Both the position numbers and the translations under genes were made by a program. The notes under the pieces were generated by a model, which had not been told where the DNA came from, ran no database searches, and saw only the letters and a list, made by a program, of their open reading frames with translations. From Aurelia coerulea (Eukaryota; Cnidaria; Scyphozoa; Semaeostomeae; Ulmaridae): a stretch of 64,000 nt of DNA. The stretch lies in the NCBI GenBank assembly GCA_039566865.1, contig CM076943.1, positions 30,698,663 to 30,762,662 of the forward strand, read 5' to 3'. This document shows, in pieces, positions 10,940 to 20,350 of this stretch. Numbering within the stretch: the first letter of the stretch is position 1; every line of letters starts with the position of its first letter.

Positions 10940-12098
10940 TTGAAATCTATTCAACATACTACAGATTGTAAATATCTGTCTAAATTGGAGAATGAGGCAA
11001 GCAACGACAGTCATTGCAAACTTCATTTTATTGACATTCCATCTTGTTATAAATACGACAATCCGACATTCCAAGTTGAGGCACATATCAGGTTAAATAC
11101 AAATAGAAAATTGACTTAAAACATAAACATGTTAATTTTCGTACGTTTAGAACCAAAGTTGGTTCATCTTCAGCGAATTTAAAAACGATACAAGGCAATT
11201 CATACCAAGGAACAAACAAGGCGAGAACGTGGAAAACAAGCGTGAGTTACATTTCCTACGCGTAAGGGGGCCCGAGACCTAAGTCTCGAGTGGATATTTG
11301 AAGATGAACTAAGTTTGGTTCGAAACGTACGGAAATTAACATGCTTTGAGTCAACTTCCTACCGGGTGCGCCAAAATAAACTATGCACGTTTGGCAGGCC
11401 ACAATAAATCGTACATTGGACCGATTTTGAAGATTTATGACTCAATGTTTAGCAGAAAGCCAGAATTAGATACTGGGATTTTTTGCATTTTTTTTCATTT
11501 TCACTTTTTAGAGCTAGAAGCGAGTTTCTTAAAATTTTAGTTTTCGAAAACACTGAAAACGATCAATAAAACATCGATCAAGTTTTCTAAAGAATGGACA
11601 TAAATGGACAAAGAGAGAACTTGTTCGTGGTGATTTGAGATTTAGAAATCTACCAATTGTAATCTGCTGTAAGAAAGTTCGTACTAAACCCCCAAATCCC
11701 CCTGAAAACGTTTTCTCTTTGTTCATTCATGCTGAATCTTTTAAAATTTGATCAACGTTTTTTGATCGTTTTCAATGTTTTGGAAAAAGAGCATTTTAAA
11801 AAACTCGCTTCTAGCTCAAAAAATTGAAGTCCTAGAATCTAATTCAGGCTTTCTGCTAACGATTAAGCCATAAATCTTCAAAATCAGTCCAGTGTACGAT
11901 TTATTGTGGCCTGCCAAACGTGCATAGTTTATTTTGGCGCACCCGGTATTTGTATTTAACCTGTTTTTGTCTCAACTTGGAATGTCGTAAAACGGGGAAT
12001 GTCGTATTTATAAAAACTTGGAATGTCGATAAAATGAAGTTTACAATGATTGTAGTCGCTTGCCTCATTCACCGTCTTTCTAAAACTTATAAATTTTC
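10940..12098. mobile_element. Foldback element interrupted by a TA-MITE
   Basis: The left arm (about 10975-11165) is the reverse complement of the right arm, which is split into about 11300-11358 and 11949-12085 by the MITE at 11362. Shared blocks include CATGTTAATTTTCGTACGTT, ATTTGTATTTAACC, CAACTTGGAATGTCG and AAAATGAAGTTT. The unpaired loop is about 11170-11300. Without the MITE the element is about 570 bp. The outermost ends are diverged and no TSD is certain. It lies directly upstream of exon A. Confidence 0.6.
11362..11946. mobile_element. Foldback MITE with TA target duplication
   Basis: The termini CCGGGTGCGCCAAAATAAAC and its reverse complement are flanked by TA (11360-11361, 11947-11948), the Tc1/mariner-type target. 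Arms of about 170 bp or more pair (CATAGTTT/AAACTATG, GGCCACAATAAATCGTACA and onward). No transposase. It interrupts the right arm of the foldback at 10940-12098 and is therefore younger. Confidence 0.8.
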
Positions 12099-12100
12099 TA

Positions 12101-12245
12101 CCGGGTGTTCCACAAAAAAAGGTAACAGATTTGATGGGGGCTATAGCGATGAGAATCTAAGTCAAATCGATCCCAAATAAGTTTTGAAGTACTCTTTCGA
12201 TAGTTAACTTGAAGATTAATACATTGTTTGTTGAAATTGGCGCAT
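12101..12245. mobile_element. Isolated left end of a TA-MITE
   Basis: Beginning after TA at 12099-12100, CCGGGTGTTCCACAAAAAAA and the following roughly 140 bp match the left arm of the foldback MITE at 13076 and, reversed, the right arm ending at 13975. It could be a truncated copy, or the true left end of a larger element ending at 13975 with the 13076 copy nested inside. Confidence 0.55.
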
Positions 12246-12349
12246 CGACAGTATTTTGTATGTGGTGTAATGCGAAGTACGTATTGCAAGTCTTTCAATG
12301 GAATGTATAAAAAATATTTCATTGGCTGATTAAACAATTGCAATTCGCG

Positions 12350-12559
12350 CGAATAAGTTTGAAGTGTATATTGAATTCGCATGCGTTTGAGATTCGGAAT
12401 TCGCAAATCGCATTCGTTTTGCGAATTGCGATGGAAGTGGATGTGTCCATATAAAGGCGGGTTTCCACTTGTGCGAATTTGGTCGCGCGACCCGTGCGAT
12501 CGCTCGAGAGCAGTCGCGCAAATGATTTCCACTTGTGTCAATCTGGTCGCGCGATCAAT
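12350..12559. repeat. Short direct repeats rich in CGCG and GCGAAT
   Basis: TTTCCACTTGTG..AAT.TGGTCGCGCGA occurs twice, about 66 bp apart (12466 and 12527). It is preceded by GAATTCGCATGCG/GCGAATTGCG palindromic words. Related TTCGCATGCGAAT words occur at 14590-14700. Probably remains of one repeat family. Confidence 0.4.
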
Positions 12560-12870
12560 GGTCTGGGCATTTCATTTCATTTCATTTTATCATATTCAAA
12601 CACAAAAACCCTATCAGCTAAAAAAAGAACTATTCCGATACAAAATAAACATCTATTTACAAATAAAATAATACAAATTGGCTGATCTTCCTAGGGATCG
12701 TGCTTCGGGAAGGATGCTAATTGTTTAGGAATTCCTTCAGTTTCCTTTTGAATGTGCTAATTGTGGAACTCATTCTGATTTCTAATGGGATTTCATTCCA
12801 TGTTTTAGCACCAGAGTAGAAAAAACTGCTTTTGGAGAATTCTAGGTTCTGTCTTGGGGTGTCCAGATCT
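12560..12870 (-). pseudogene. Antisense LINE 3' end
   Basis: The minus-strand translation of about 12865-12725 gives SSFFYSGAKTWNEIPLEIR followed by an FKRKLKEFL helix, the conserved end of Jockey/CR1-like RT proteins. Downstream lies an A-rich 3' UTR ending in ATGAAATGAAATGAAATG on that strand (12567-12585 plus). The rest of the element is missing. Confidence 0.7.
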
Positions 12871-13075
12871 ATGAGGTGTCCAGAAAATGCCAATCACCGA
12901 GCGCTCTTTGAGGCTCTTCGTCAGCATCATGTCAGCATATTTTGACTAGAGTGTAATGTGTATACGCGACTGTGCTTACATGGACACATTACCTTTAATT
13001 GCAAAATATTCGTGATGCCCTTTTTAACAATTTTCACGAGACTTTCACGAGAAATTCTATATTTGCAGCAAAATA

Positions 13076-13975
13076 TCGGGTGGCCCCAAAAAGGTAACAG
13101 ATTTTATTGGGGAATCGATCCCTGATAAGTTTGAAGTACTCTTCGACAGTTAACTTGAAGATGAATACCTTATTTGTTGATATTGGATGGTGCATCAAGA
13201 GTTGGAATATTAATTTTAAAAGTCCAAATTTGCGTCCAACTCCAAACCAGGGCTTTTGGGGTTTGGCCTAAGCTGTTAACTCGCTGTGCTGTGGAATCTC
13301 CTCAATCATAGCCAAGTACAAACAAGAGCCTCGTGCTTAGTAACACATTTTGGTGGAAATCGGACTCTGGACTTTTCAATGAGAGTCACAAATTTAGTCC
13401 CGAAGAGACATCTTTCTTGAATTTCATCAGTGAAATAAGTCACGTGGGCTTTAATACATAGACTATCTTGCAATCTTCGTTGCTTGAATGAAATTTTTTG
13501 TATCATCTCTGAAAACTTATTACGAAACAAGCAATCGTAAATGCCCAAGGGAACAATTAAATGCTCACTCGTGCTTGCTTGGCTTGGTGTACTTTTGTAA
13601 ATGCAGTTTGACTGGAGAAAGACATTCCTAAGTGATTACATTCATTAATTAGGTTGTCAGTTTTCAGTGTTACGTTCTATTCAAATGGGCAACCAAAGGA
13701 CCGATCCTTGTCCAAAAATGTCTCCTCGAAGAGATTCCCCTGACCAGCGCGTTAGCAGTTTAGGCCAAAACCCAAAAACTCTGCTTTGTAGATGGACGCA
13801 AATTTTGGCTTTCAAGATTGATATTCCAACTCTTGATGCGCCAATACCAACAAAAAATGTATTAATCTTCAAGATAACTATCGAAGAGTACTTCAAAACT
13901 TATTTGGGATCGATTTGACAAAGATTCTCATCACTAGCTCCCATCAAATCTTTTACCTTATTTTGGGACACCCGG
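13076..13975. mobile_element. Foldback TA-MITE, about 900 bp
   Basis: The left end CGGGTGGCCCCAAAAAGGTA and the right end (reverse of TTTTGGGACACCCGG) are flanked by TA (13074-13075 and 13976-13977). The arms pair over more than 100 bp (GAAGTACTC, GATCG and AACTTGAAGAT blocks). Pairing extends further through GTTGGAATAT and GCGTCCA near 13200-13235 and 13800-13835. No transposase. A Tc1/mariner-type mobilising enzyme is inferred from the TA duplication. Confidence 0.7.
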
Positions 13976-14039
13976 TAAATAAAAAAACAAAACAACAAAC
14001 AGATATTTCGAGAGATATTTCAGATACTTAATTTTCCAG

Positions 14040-14515
14040 ATGTTTACAGATATTTCAGCAGACCGATACTCTTGCGTGATTTAGTGATAGCTGCTTTAAT
14101 ATGAGCAGAAAAAGACAAATTTGAATCAATAAAAAGCCTTAATTGTTTGTGCTCATCTAATTTCTTCACAGGTGTGTTATTAAAAAGTATCACTTGGTGG
14201 TCAATTTTATTTCTTTTCCTCGAAAATATTATTTCGACAGCTTGCCTTTGTAGATCAGAATTGAAGTACATCCTCCAGTCATGCGCCCACTAATTTATCA
14301 GCTCCAAGCCATATAGTTCATACCATCTGCAGCTGTATCGGAGTTCACGGCCATAAATAACGACGTACCATCAGCGAATAGATTAACATTACGCTTCAAG
14401 TTTTCAGTTAGATCATATATGTACACAAGAAAAAACAAGGGTCCTAAAATAGAAGCATGTGGTTTTGAAAGCGCTTCAGCCTTTGTCTCTTTGTTTCGTA
14501 AATCCATTCATTCAT
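14040..14515 (-). pseudogene. Antisense LINE RT fragment
   Basis: The minus-strand frames contain RT motifs: ILGPLFFLVYIYDL, then the catalytic-site equivalent LFADGTSLF (second catalytic Asp replaced by Gly), and further on the thumb segment KIDHQVILFNNTPVKKLDEH and SFSAHIKAAI. The thumb segment closely matches the LINE at 57331, so both belong to one family. The Asp-to-Gly change plus a frame break make it inactive. Both 5' and 3' parts are missing. Confidence 0.75.
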
Positions 14516-14559
14516 TTATTCATTGGTTTTAAATTCTTTATACACGTAAAGTTGTTTTT

Positions 14560-14730
14560 TTGATTGGCTGCCTTCATTCCGGGACAATGGTTCGTATGCG
14601 AATATTCGCAACAAATCACACATTGCGAACGGGTGAAAATCACATTGCGAACGCTCCCAAACGATTTGCGCACGTTCGCATGCGAATTTCGAACAAAGGA
14701 TCGCATGTGATTTACGTGACGTGGCGCAAA
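14560..14730. repeat. Repeat words with TTCGCATGCGAA
   Basis: CACATTGCGAACG occurs twice (near 14620 and 14641), with GTTCGTATGCGAATATTCGC and CGTTCGCATGCGAATTTCGAA around it. These resemble the 12350-12470 segment. No transposon end resolved. Confidence 0.35.
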
Positions 14731-15783
14731 TGACGTGGAAAGGGATTTTATATTTCAGATCATTTCAAATTCAAGGCTAAACACTGAAAATTTATCATCT
14801 TGATCACATCAAAAGCAGAACCTTGCAACTCTATTATTTCTGTCATCTACTCAGTGATAAATATTCATTATCTTGGTCTCTTGAATTTGTAATTAACACG
14901 TTTTTTATTTCATCTAACATGTTACCATTCTTTCCAAAAGATAGCATATTTGTTTTGATAAAAACCTACCAATAGAATCATCATGATAGTGATAATCTAT
15001 CAATATTATATATAGAAAAACGTCTGTGTTTGCAAACATGTAGATGTCATAAACAACACACATCATTTTGATACATCAGATTTGCTGGCAAAAAAACTCC
15101 CTTTAGTAAAAAAAACTTGCTGTTGTGTCAACTTTTGACAACGCCTGCTCTTTGAAATCTTAGGCAAGCTTTTATCGCTTTAAAAATATATATCTAAAAT
15201 TGATTTTTTGCATCATTTGCACATTTGCAAAACGTGCTGTCGATACATCTCCAGTCACAATTTGTGGCAAATATTAAAAAGGTACCATCAAACACTGTGA
15301 AGGCAGTAAAATGCAACAGGCTGAAAATGTAAATCAAATGTAACTCTTTTGGGTTAATAATGCTCATTGTATTAGATTATTGTTTCTTTGCATTTACATG
15401 TATGTACATACCTTAAAGATTTTCAGATGGTGGAATGAAATTACATGATCCTCAACGTCATTCACACTACGAATGAATACTCTGCAAAGATGACACTCAA
15501 ATCCAGAGACAGGTTTTATAAATTCCAAGCCTGGAATAAATTGTCAGAAATTAGAGAAATTACTCTGCTGTGTGTAATGAGGTGCCTGGTCCATGCTAAA
15601 TTCCGTAATAATCTGCTGGTTTTGAAAGCTGTTAGCGGCTTTAAATTTAACACCACTGAGGATTGCTCAAAGCAGTTTGCTTAGAAAACAAGAGAGCACC
15701 TAAGCAGCATATCTGAGGTACTTCAGGGTTTCAATGATAGAGCTCAAAGGAGTACCATGCTACACGTTCGTAGTTATGGACGA
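14731..15783. other. Non-coding stretch with an unrecognised short ORF at 15445-15684
   Basis: AT-rich sequence. The 79-codon plus-strand frame at 15445-15684 has an acceptable composition (LKSRDRFYKFQAWNKL..) but no recognised domain, and no splice partner could be identified. I do not call it a gene. Confidence 0.4.
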
Positions 15784-15785
15784 TA

Positions 15786-17139
15786 AGTTAAACCCAGCTG
15801 AACACACCTGAACCAATTTGAACTCGGCTGAACGCATTTAAACATCGCTTTTTGCCGTGTCGAATTTAATAGATGCTGCAAAAAACTTCTAAGTGTGTCG
15901 ACATGAAAATGATGTTTAAATCACCAGCCGCTTTCAATTGCTAAAACGGAAGGAGCTCACCAGCTCTGTCATATCAAACGGCAGAAGCACGACTTGATTT
16001 AAATATCGTATTTCACGATCAGCCATTGCACTTGTGAATTTTGAAAAATTGCCATTTTAACAATTTTAATTTCAATCCGACACGACAAAAACGATGTTTG
16101 AATAAGATATTTAGACACTGTTGATTCTGAATTTTTTAAAGCACTTCGAATCGACATGGCAAAAACGACATTTAAACTAGGCCCTACAGATCAGGAGAAG
16201 CCTTGAGAGGTGCCACTCTCACTGTATCAAACAGAAATTACAACGGAATAAATGTATACTGGAGGCCTGCAGCGGTGTCTCCATCAAAATATTGTTTGAC
16301 TTGACTCTAGAAGTTTCCATCAAAACGATAGCCGACTATAGAGAGAATATGTGAAAAGTTTTCTCCAAAGCGCACGAATTCATATGAGCCTCATTGGAAT
16401 TGTAGCCGGCTGTAACAAAATACCCTCCATTGACAACAACTGGCTTCAGTCTTCTTTCAATGGCTGGCACTGGAAAAAAGAAGTGAAAATTAAACCCTAA
16501 AAAACGGCATCTCCGTCATCAGTTATACCCCTCCCCCTCTGTCTTTCTTTCTTTCTTTCTTTCTGTTTTATTTCTATAGTCTTTCTATTTAAGTACTTTC
16601 TTAGAATTTCTGTTTGAAGGCAATCTTAGTATTTCATGGAGCAATAGAAGTATTTTTATCACTGTTTAGACATCATTAGTCAAGTATCTTTCGATTAAAA
16701 CAACACAAGAAACAATGCAGGGCAAGCAAGAATAAAGCCCGAATTTTGCTGAGAAAATAGCTTCGCCCCCCCCCCCCCCGAAATATTTAGCAAAGTGTCC
16801 ACCTGTTAGACATTTGTCGTAACTTTCTGCATAAACGAAAATAAGCAACTTAGAAGTTCTAAATCAAACTTTATCACCCCCTAAATATATCATTTCAAGG
16901 TTATCACCCCAAGTCTACCCTCACTCAATTCAGTAACCTTTTTGTTTTCTGTGAATAGGTACTTAATCTTCCAATCTAAAAATGTATGAAGAAGTTATCC
17001 GTTGACTTAACTTGAAAACAATTACATATATCGAGGGATAATTTCGCAATTTGCATAGTCTACAGGTGGGTTCAACTGGGTTACTTCTAGGTTCAGCTGG
17101 GTTACTGCAGGATTCAAATGGGTTCAGCTGGGTTTAACT
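15786..17139. mobile_element. TA-flanked transposon-like element, 1.35 kb
   Basis: Ends AGTTAAACCCAGCTGAAC at both termini in inverted orientation, flanked by TA (15784-15785, 17140-17141). Both ends continue as short repeats of the word CAGCTGAAC/GGGTTCAGCTGGGTT. The interior has no transposase and contains a (CTTT)n tract and a poly-C run. Probably a non-autonomous Tc1/mariner-type element. Confidence 0.5.
16541..16563 (+). repeat. (CTTT)n microsatellite
   Basis: About six CTTT units. Confidence 0.9.
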
Positions 17140-18049
17140 TATACAAATTACGATACAAAATAACACAAAATTAGATGTGGTTTGACTCAAAAACCAAAAC
17201 TACTTAGGTGCTGTCCATCTATTTATGGAGGAGGGCCAGTCCTCTTTGCTGAAATCTCACATTTGGCTAACTAGCCCTCTAAGGCAAGATACCTCTATTG
17301 AGCACTCAAGATCTTGCTTTGGAAGGCTAGAAATTTCCCATAAGTAAACGCAGTTAAGGTGGCTAGCTGGACCTGATATGATTGGAATGATTTGCCCCTC
17401 TCTATGTAAACTAAAATAGCAACCAGCCCTCTTCATATAAACAGCACCACCTTAGCATCTAATTACGCTTCCGCTAAATGAATTCAAACCATTACTTCTT
17501 GCACTGGATACAAGTAGGGTTTTAAACTTTGGCTGAAAAGGGAAGGCAACCTAATAGAAAGAGGGGTCTAATAAACCTTCAGGGGGGGGATCCAGGATTT
17601 CTGCTGACAGGGTTGAATGGCAACAAAGCCACAATGGATGTATAGTCCTTTTATTAGGGAACGCCCCTTTGATTTGCATTTTATTACCACGCCCTTGAAG
17701 TTTTAGGGGACCTTCCATTTTTATAAAAAGTCTCATAGTTAAGATCAGTGTTACAATATCAAGTCATCAGCGAACTGAATTCTTTTCCCTGTCTCTCAAT
17801 CATGATTAAGTTTCAATCTTGCTCCTTAAACTTCGTCATTAAATATATTTACGCCTTTCTGTTAAAAACAACTTGTTTTCCTCTGCCAGAGGTGTCTAAA
17901 TTCATCAAAATCGACTTTAAGGTTGTACCATTGCATTAATTTCAGAAATGTGTGAAGTGCTGCTGCACAAGCTGGCCCTACATGACAGAATGGTCTCTGC
18001 GTTAGAGGGTTTGAACCTCTCATTTGTCTTGCGCAATCAAATAGACAAT
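17140..18049. other. Non-coding stretch with dispersed repeat at about 17577-17710
   Basis: The segment GGGGGGGATCCAGGATTT to CACGCCCTTGAAG resembles 62626-62740 (GGCGGATCCAGGA to GGCGTGG, CCGCGCCC) and in part 3585-3675. It is a dispersed repeat family with a GATCCAGGA start. Otherwise nothing recognised. Confidence 0.4.
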
Positions 18050-18051
18050 TA

Positions 18052-18186
18052 AGCTAAAGATAGCGGAAAGGAACTTTTTACCAAGATACACTGCGTTCTT
18101 TCATCGAATTCCCATAGAATTGTTAAAGATTCATAATTCAACCGCAATGCATCTTGGTAAAAAGTTCCTTGAGGCCATCTTTAGCG
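18052..18186. mobile_element. Small palindromic MITE, 135 bp
   Basis: Two arms of about 45 bp pair (AAAGATRGC and GGAACTTTTTACCAAGAT blocks, few mismatches) around a loop of about 45 bp. TA lies outside both ends (18050-18051, 18187-18188). No coding content. Confidence 0.55.
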
Positions 18187-18599
18187 TAATCGTCTACATG
18201 GTTGGAGCAGGTTGGCATCGGGTTGAGAGCTCAAAATGAATATACCATCCATCATTCAGGCTGGTTTTTCCATCCATCATTGTAATAGTACGCAATTCAT
18301 GAGTCATGCTATGAAAAAGAATGCCGTATAACGATAGATAATTATGTTCTGTATACTGCATACAGTGCAACAAAGGAGCGATTGTAATCCCAACTTCATC
18401 AATCAATAAAACCTTATATCAGTTTTCAACAGCAGAAATTCTCAGTATGCGCCTCCGTATGGTAAAAGGACACACACAGAATTCTATTGAAAAAGGTTCT
18501 CTACAAATCTGACCAGTTTATTCAAACCTATCGGCCCAGCCTGGATACATTTTATGGTACTGCAACAAGTTGTATAATCACCAAATAAATAACAATGAC

Positions 18600-20234
18600 A
18601 TTGAATGATTAAAATCTGGTGGTGTTGGACTGTACATTAAATATTCTGTTACTTTCAATCCAAGAACCGATTTAGATTCCTACAAAGATGATTTTGAAAC
18701 TGTATGGGTTGAAATTGAAAACAAAAATGACAAAAATGTTCTTATTTTTTGTGTTTACAGACATCCTAGTTCAGCTATTGATAACCTTACTTCTCATTTT
18801 CAGAATCTCCTGTCTAAAATACCTTCAAACAAGCTAGTATTTATAATGGGTGATTTCAACGTCAATCTTCTAGATTATGCTTCCCATACGCCAACTAGTG
18901 ACTTTGTCAATAACATTTTTTCACACAGCCTTCTTCCTTGCATTCATCATCCAACTAGAGTTTCTGAACATAGAGCATCAGTTATTGATAATACATACAC
19001 TAATGCTACCAATGCTAATATAACAAGTGGTAATATTGTAATGCAAATTAGTGACCATTTCCCCCAGTTTTTGATTTTGAAAAACACTAATGTAAGTCAT
19101 AATAAATCTGAATCATTCAAATATGATTACTCCAGATTTAAAGAAGAAAGATTTCTTGATGACTTCAATCAAATTGACTTTACTTATTTAGAAAACAGTG
19201 ACCTGGATGTGAACAATAAATTTGACAAATTTTTGAAAGATCTTAATACTTTGACAAATAGGCATGCTCCAATCAAAAGGCGGAGTAGAAAAGAAATAAA
19301 ACTTAAAGATAAACCATGGATAAATAATAGAATCCAAAAGATGATGAGAATCCGTGGCAGAGTTTTGCAGAAACTAAAGAAACAGCAGACTCCTGATAAC
19401 CTCAAGCTGTATAAGAAGTTTAGAAAACGTGTGTCCAATGAATTAAAAGAATGTAAAGCAAGGTATTTTCATAATTATTTTTCTGTTAATAGTCAAAAAA
19501 AGAAAAAATTGTGGTCAGGTATCAAAACAATTATTTCTCATAAGTCTTCTACTTCTTCTTCAATTAACAAAATCAAAGGCAAAGATGGGAATGTAACATC
19601 AGCCCCTTCTAAAATGTCAAATATTTTAAATGATTTTTATGTCAATGTTGCAGATGGCATAACAAAGACAATCCCAATGACTCCAAATCTTAAGTCTCCT
19701 CTTGACTATTTATCAAATAGAACTTCTAGTTCACTTTTTCTTACTCCAGTTACTTTGATAGAAGTTAATGACCTAATCAATATCTTAAATCCTTCCAAAT
19801 CTGTAGGTCCTAACAATATACCAATAAAATTACTTAAAATCATTGGATCATCTGTTTCCCCACGTGTTGCTCTTCTTTTGAATCAGTCTTTCAATCTGGT
19901 ATTTTCCCTGACAAACTGAAAATTGCCAAGGTGATATCTCTTTTCAAAAAAGGAAATCCTGAACTACCATCGAACTACAGGCCAATTTCTCTTTAACCCA
20001 TATTCAGCAAGATATTTGAGAAGCTAATGTACAAAAGACTTTATAGATTCCTTGAAATTCATAAAGTTCTTTATTCTTTACAATTTGGATTTCAAGAAAA
20101 CCACTCAATTGATCATGCCCTTGTGAGTTTGACAGAAACTGTCAGAAATACACTTGATAATAAAAGATTTGGTTGTGGTATTTTCATCGATCTACAAAAA
20201 GCTTTTGATACAGTTAATCATAGAATTTTGCTAT
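18600..20234 (+). pseudogene. LINE ORF2 part 1: endonuclease C-terminus and RT fingers
   Basis: Encodes the C-terminal half of an APE-type (EEP) endonuclease: GGVGLYIK near 18619, then the strongly conserved MGDFNVNLL at 18846, SVIDNTYTN, and SDHFP at about 19054. A linker of about 250 residues rich in Lys follows, with KPWIN and the (A)RY-x-HNYF pattern. The RT begins with GPNNIP near 19806. The frame shifts at about 19905, then KVISLFKKGNPELPSNYRPISL is followed by TAA near 19996. QFGFQENHSIDHAL and the first catalytic motif IDLQKAFDTVNHRILL precede the LTR insertion point. Inactive: frameshift plus stop plus insertion. Confidence 0.85.
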
Positions 20235-20335
20235 TGCTGTAGTTGTTGTCATAGTTGTTGTTGTTGTCCTAGTAGTTGTTGTTGTTAAGTACACGTGGTA
20301 TTAGAGACATGATGGCCTAACGTTCGGACATAACA
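20235..20335 (+). repeat. 5' LTR, 101 bp, GTT-rich
   Basis: Runs from TGCTGTAGTTGTTG to CGGACATAACA, with TG..CA ends. Compared with the 3' LTR it has a 15-bp extra segment (around TACACGTGGTATTA) and four visible substitutions. Very short for a Gypsy LTR. The (GTT)n content makes it easy to miss with LTR-finding software. Confidence 0.85.
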
Positions 20336-20350
20336 TGGCTCAGTCGACAG
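20336..20350 (+). other. Primer binding site of the LTR element
   Basis: TGGCTCAGTCGACAG follows the 5' LTR without a gap. TGG complements the CCA end of a tRNA; the tRNA species was not identified. Confidence 0.55.

Noticed and set aside
12101..13975. Single 1.9-kb element ending at both points
   Set aside because: The right arm pairs equally with the left end at 13076, giving a tidier 900-bp foldback; the 12101 copy is more likely a separate truncated end, though nesting cannot be excluded.
15445..15684. Possible small gene of 79 codons
   Set aside because: No domain, no splice partner identified and no repeat copies; indistinguishable from a chance open frame.
17990..18035. tRNA/SINE-like GGGTTTGAACCTC
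   Set aside because: It is a short palindrome without an A box or cloverleaf at the right distance.
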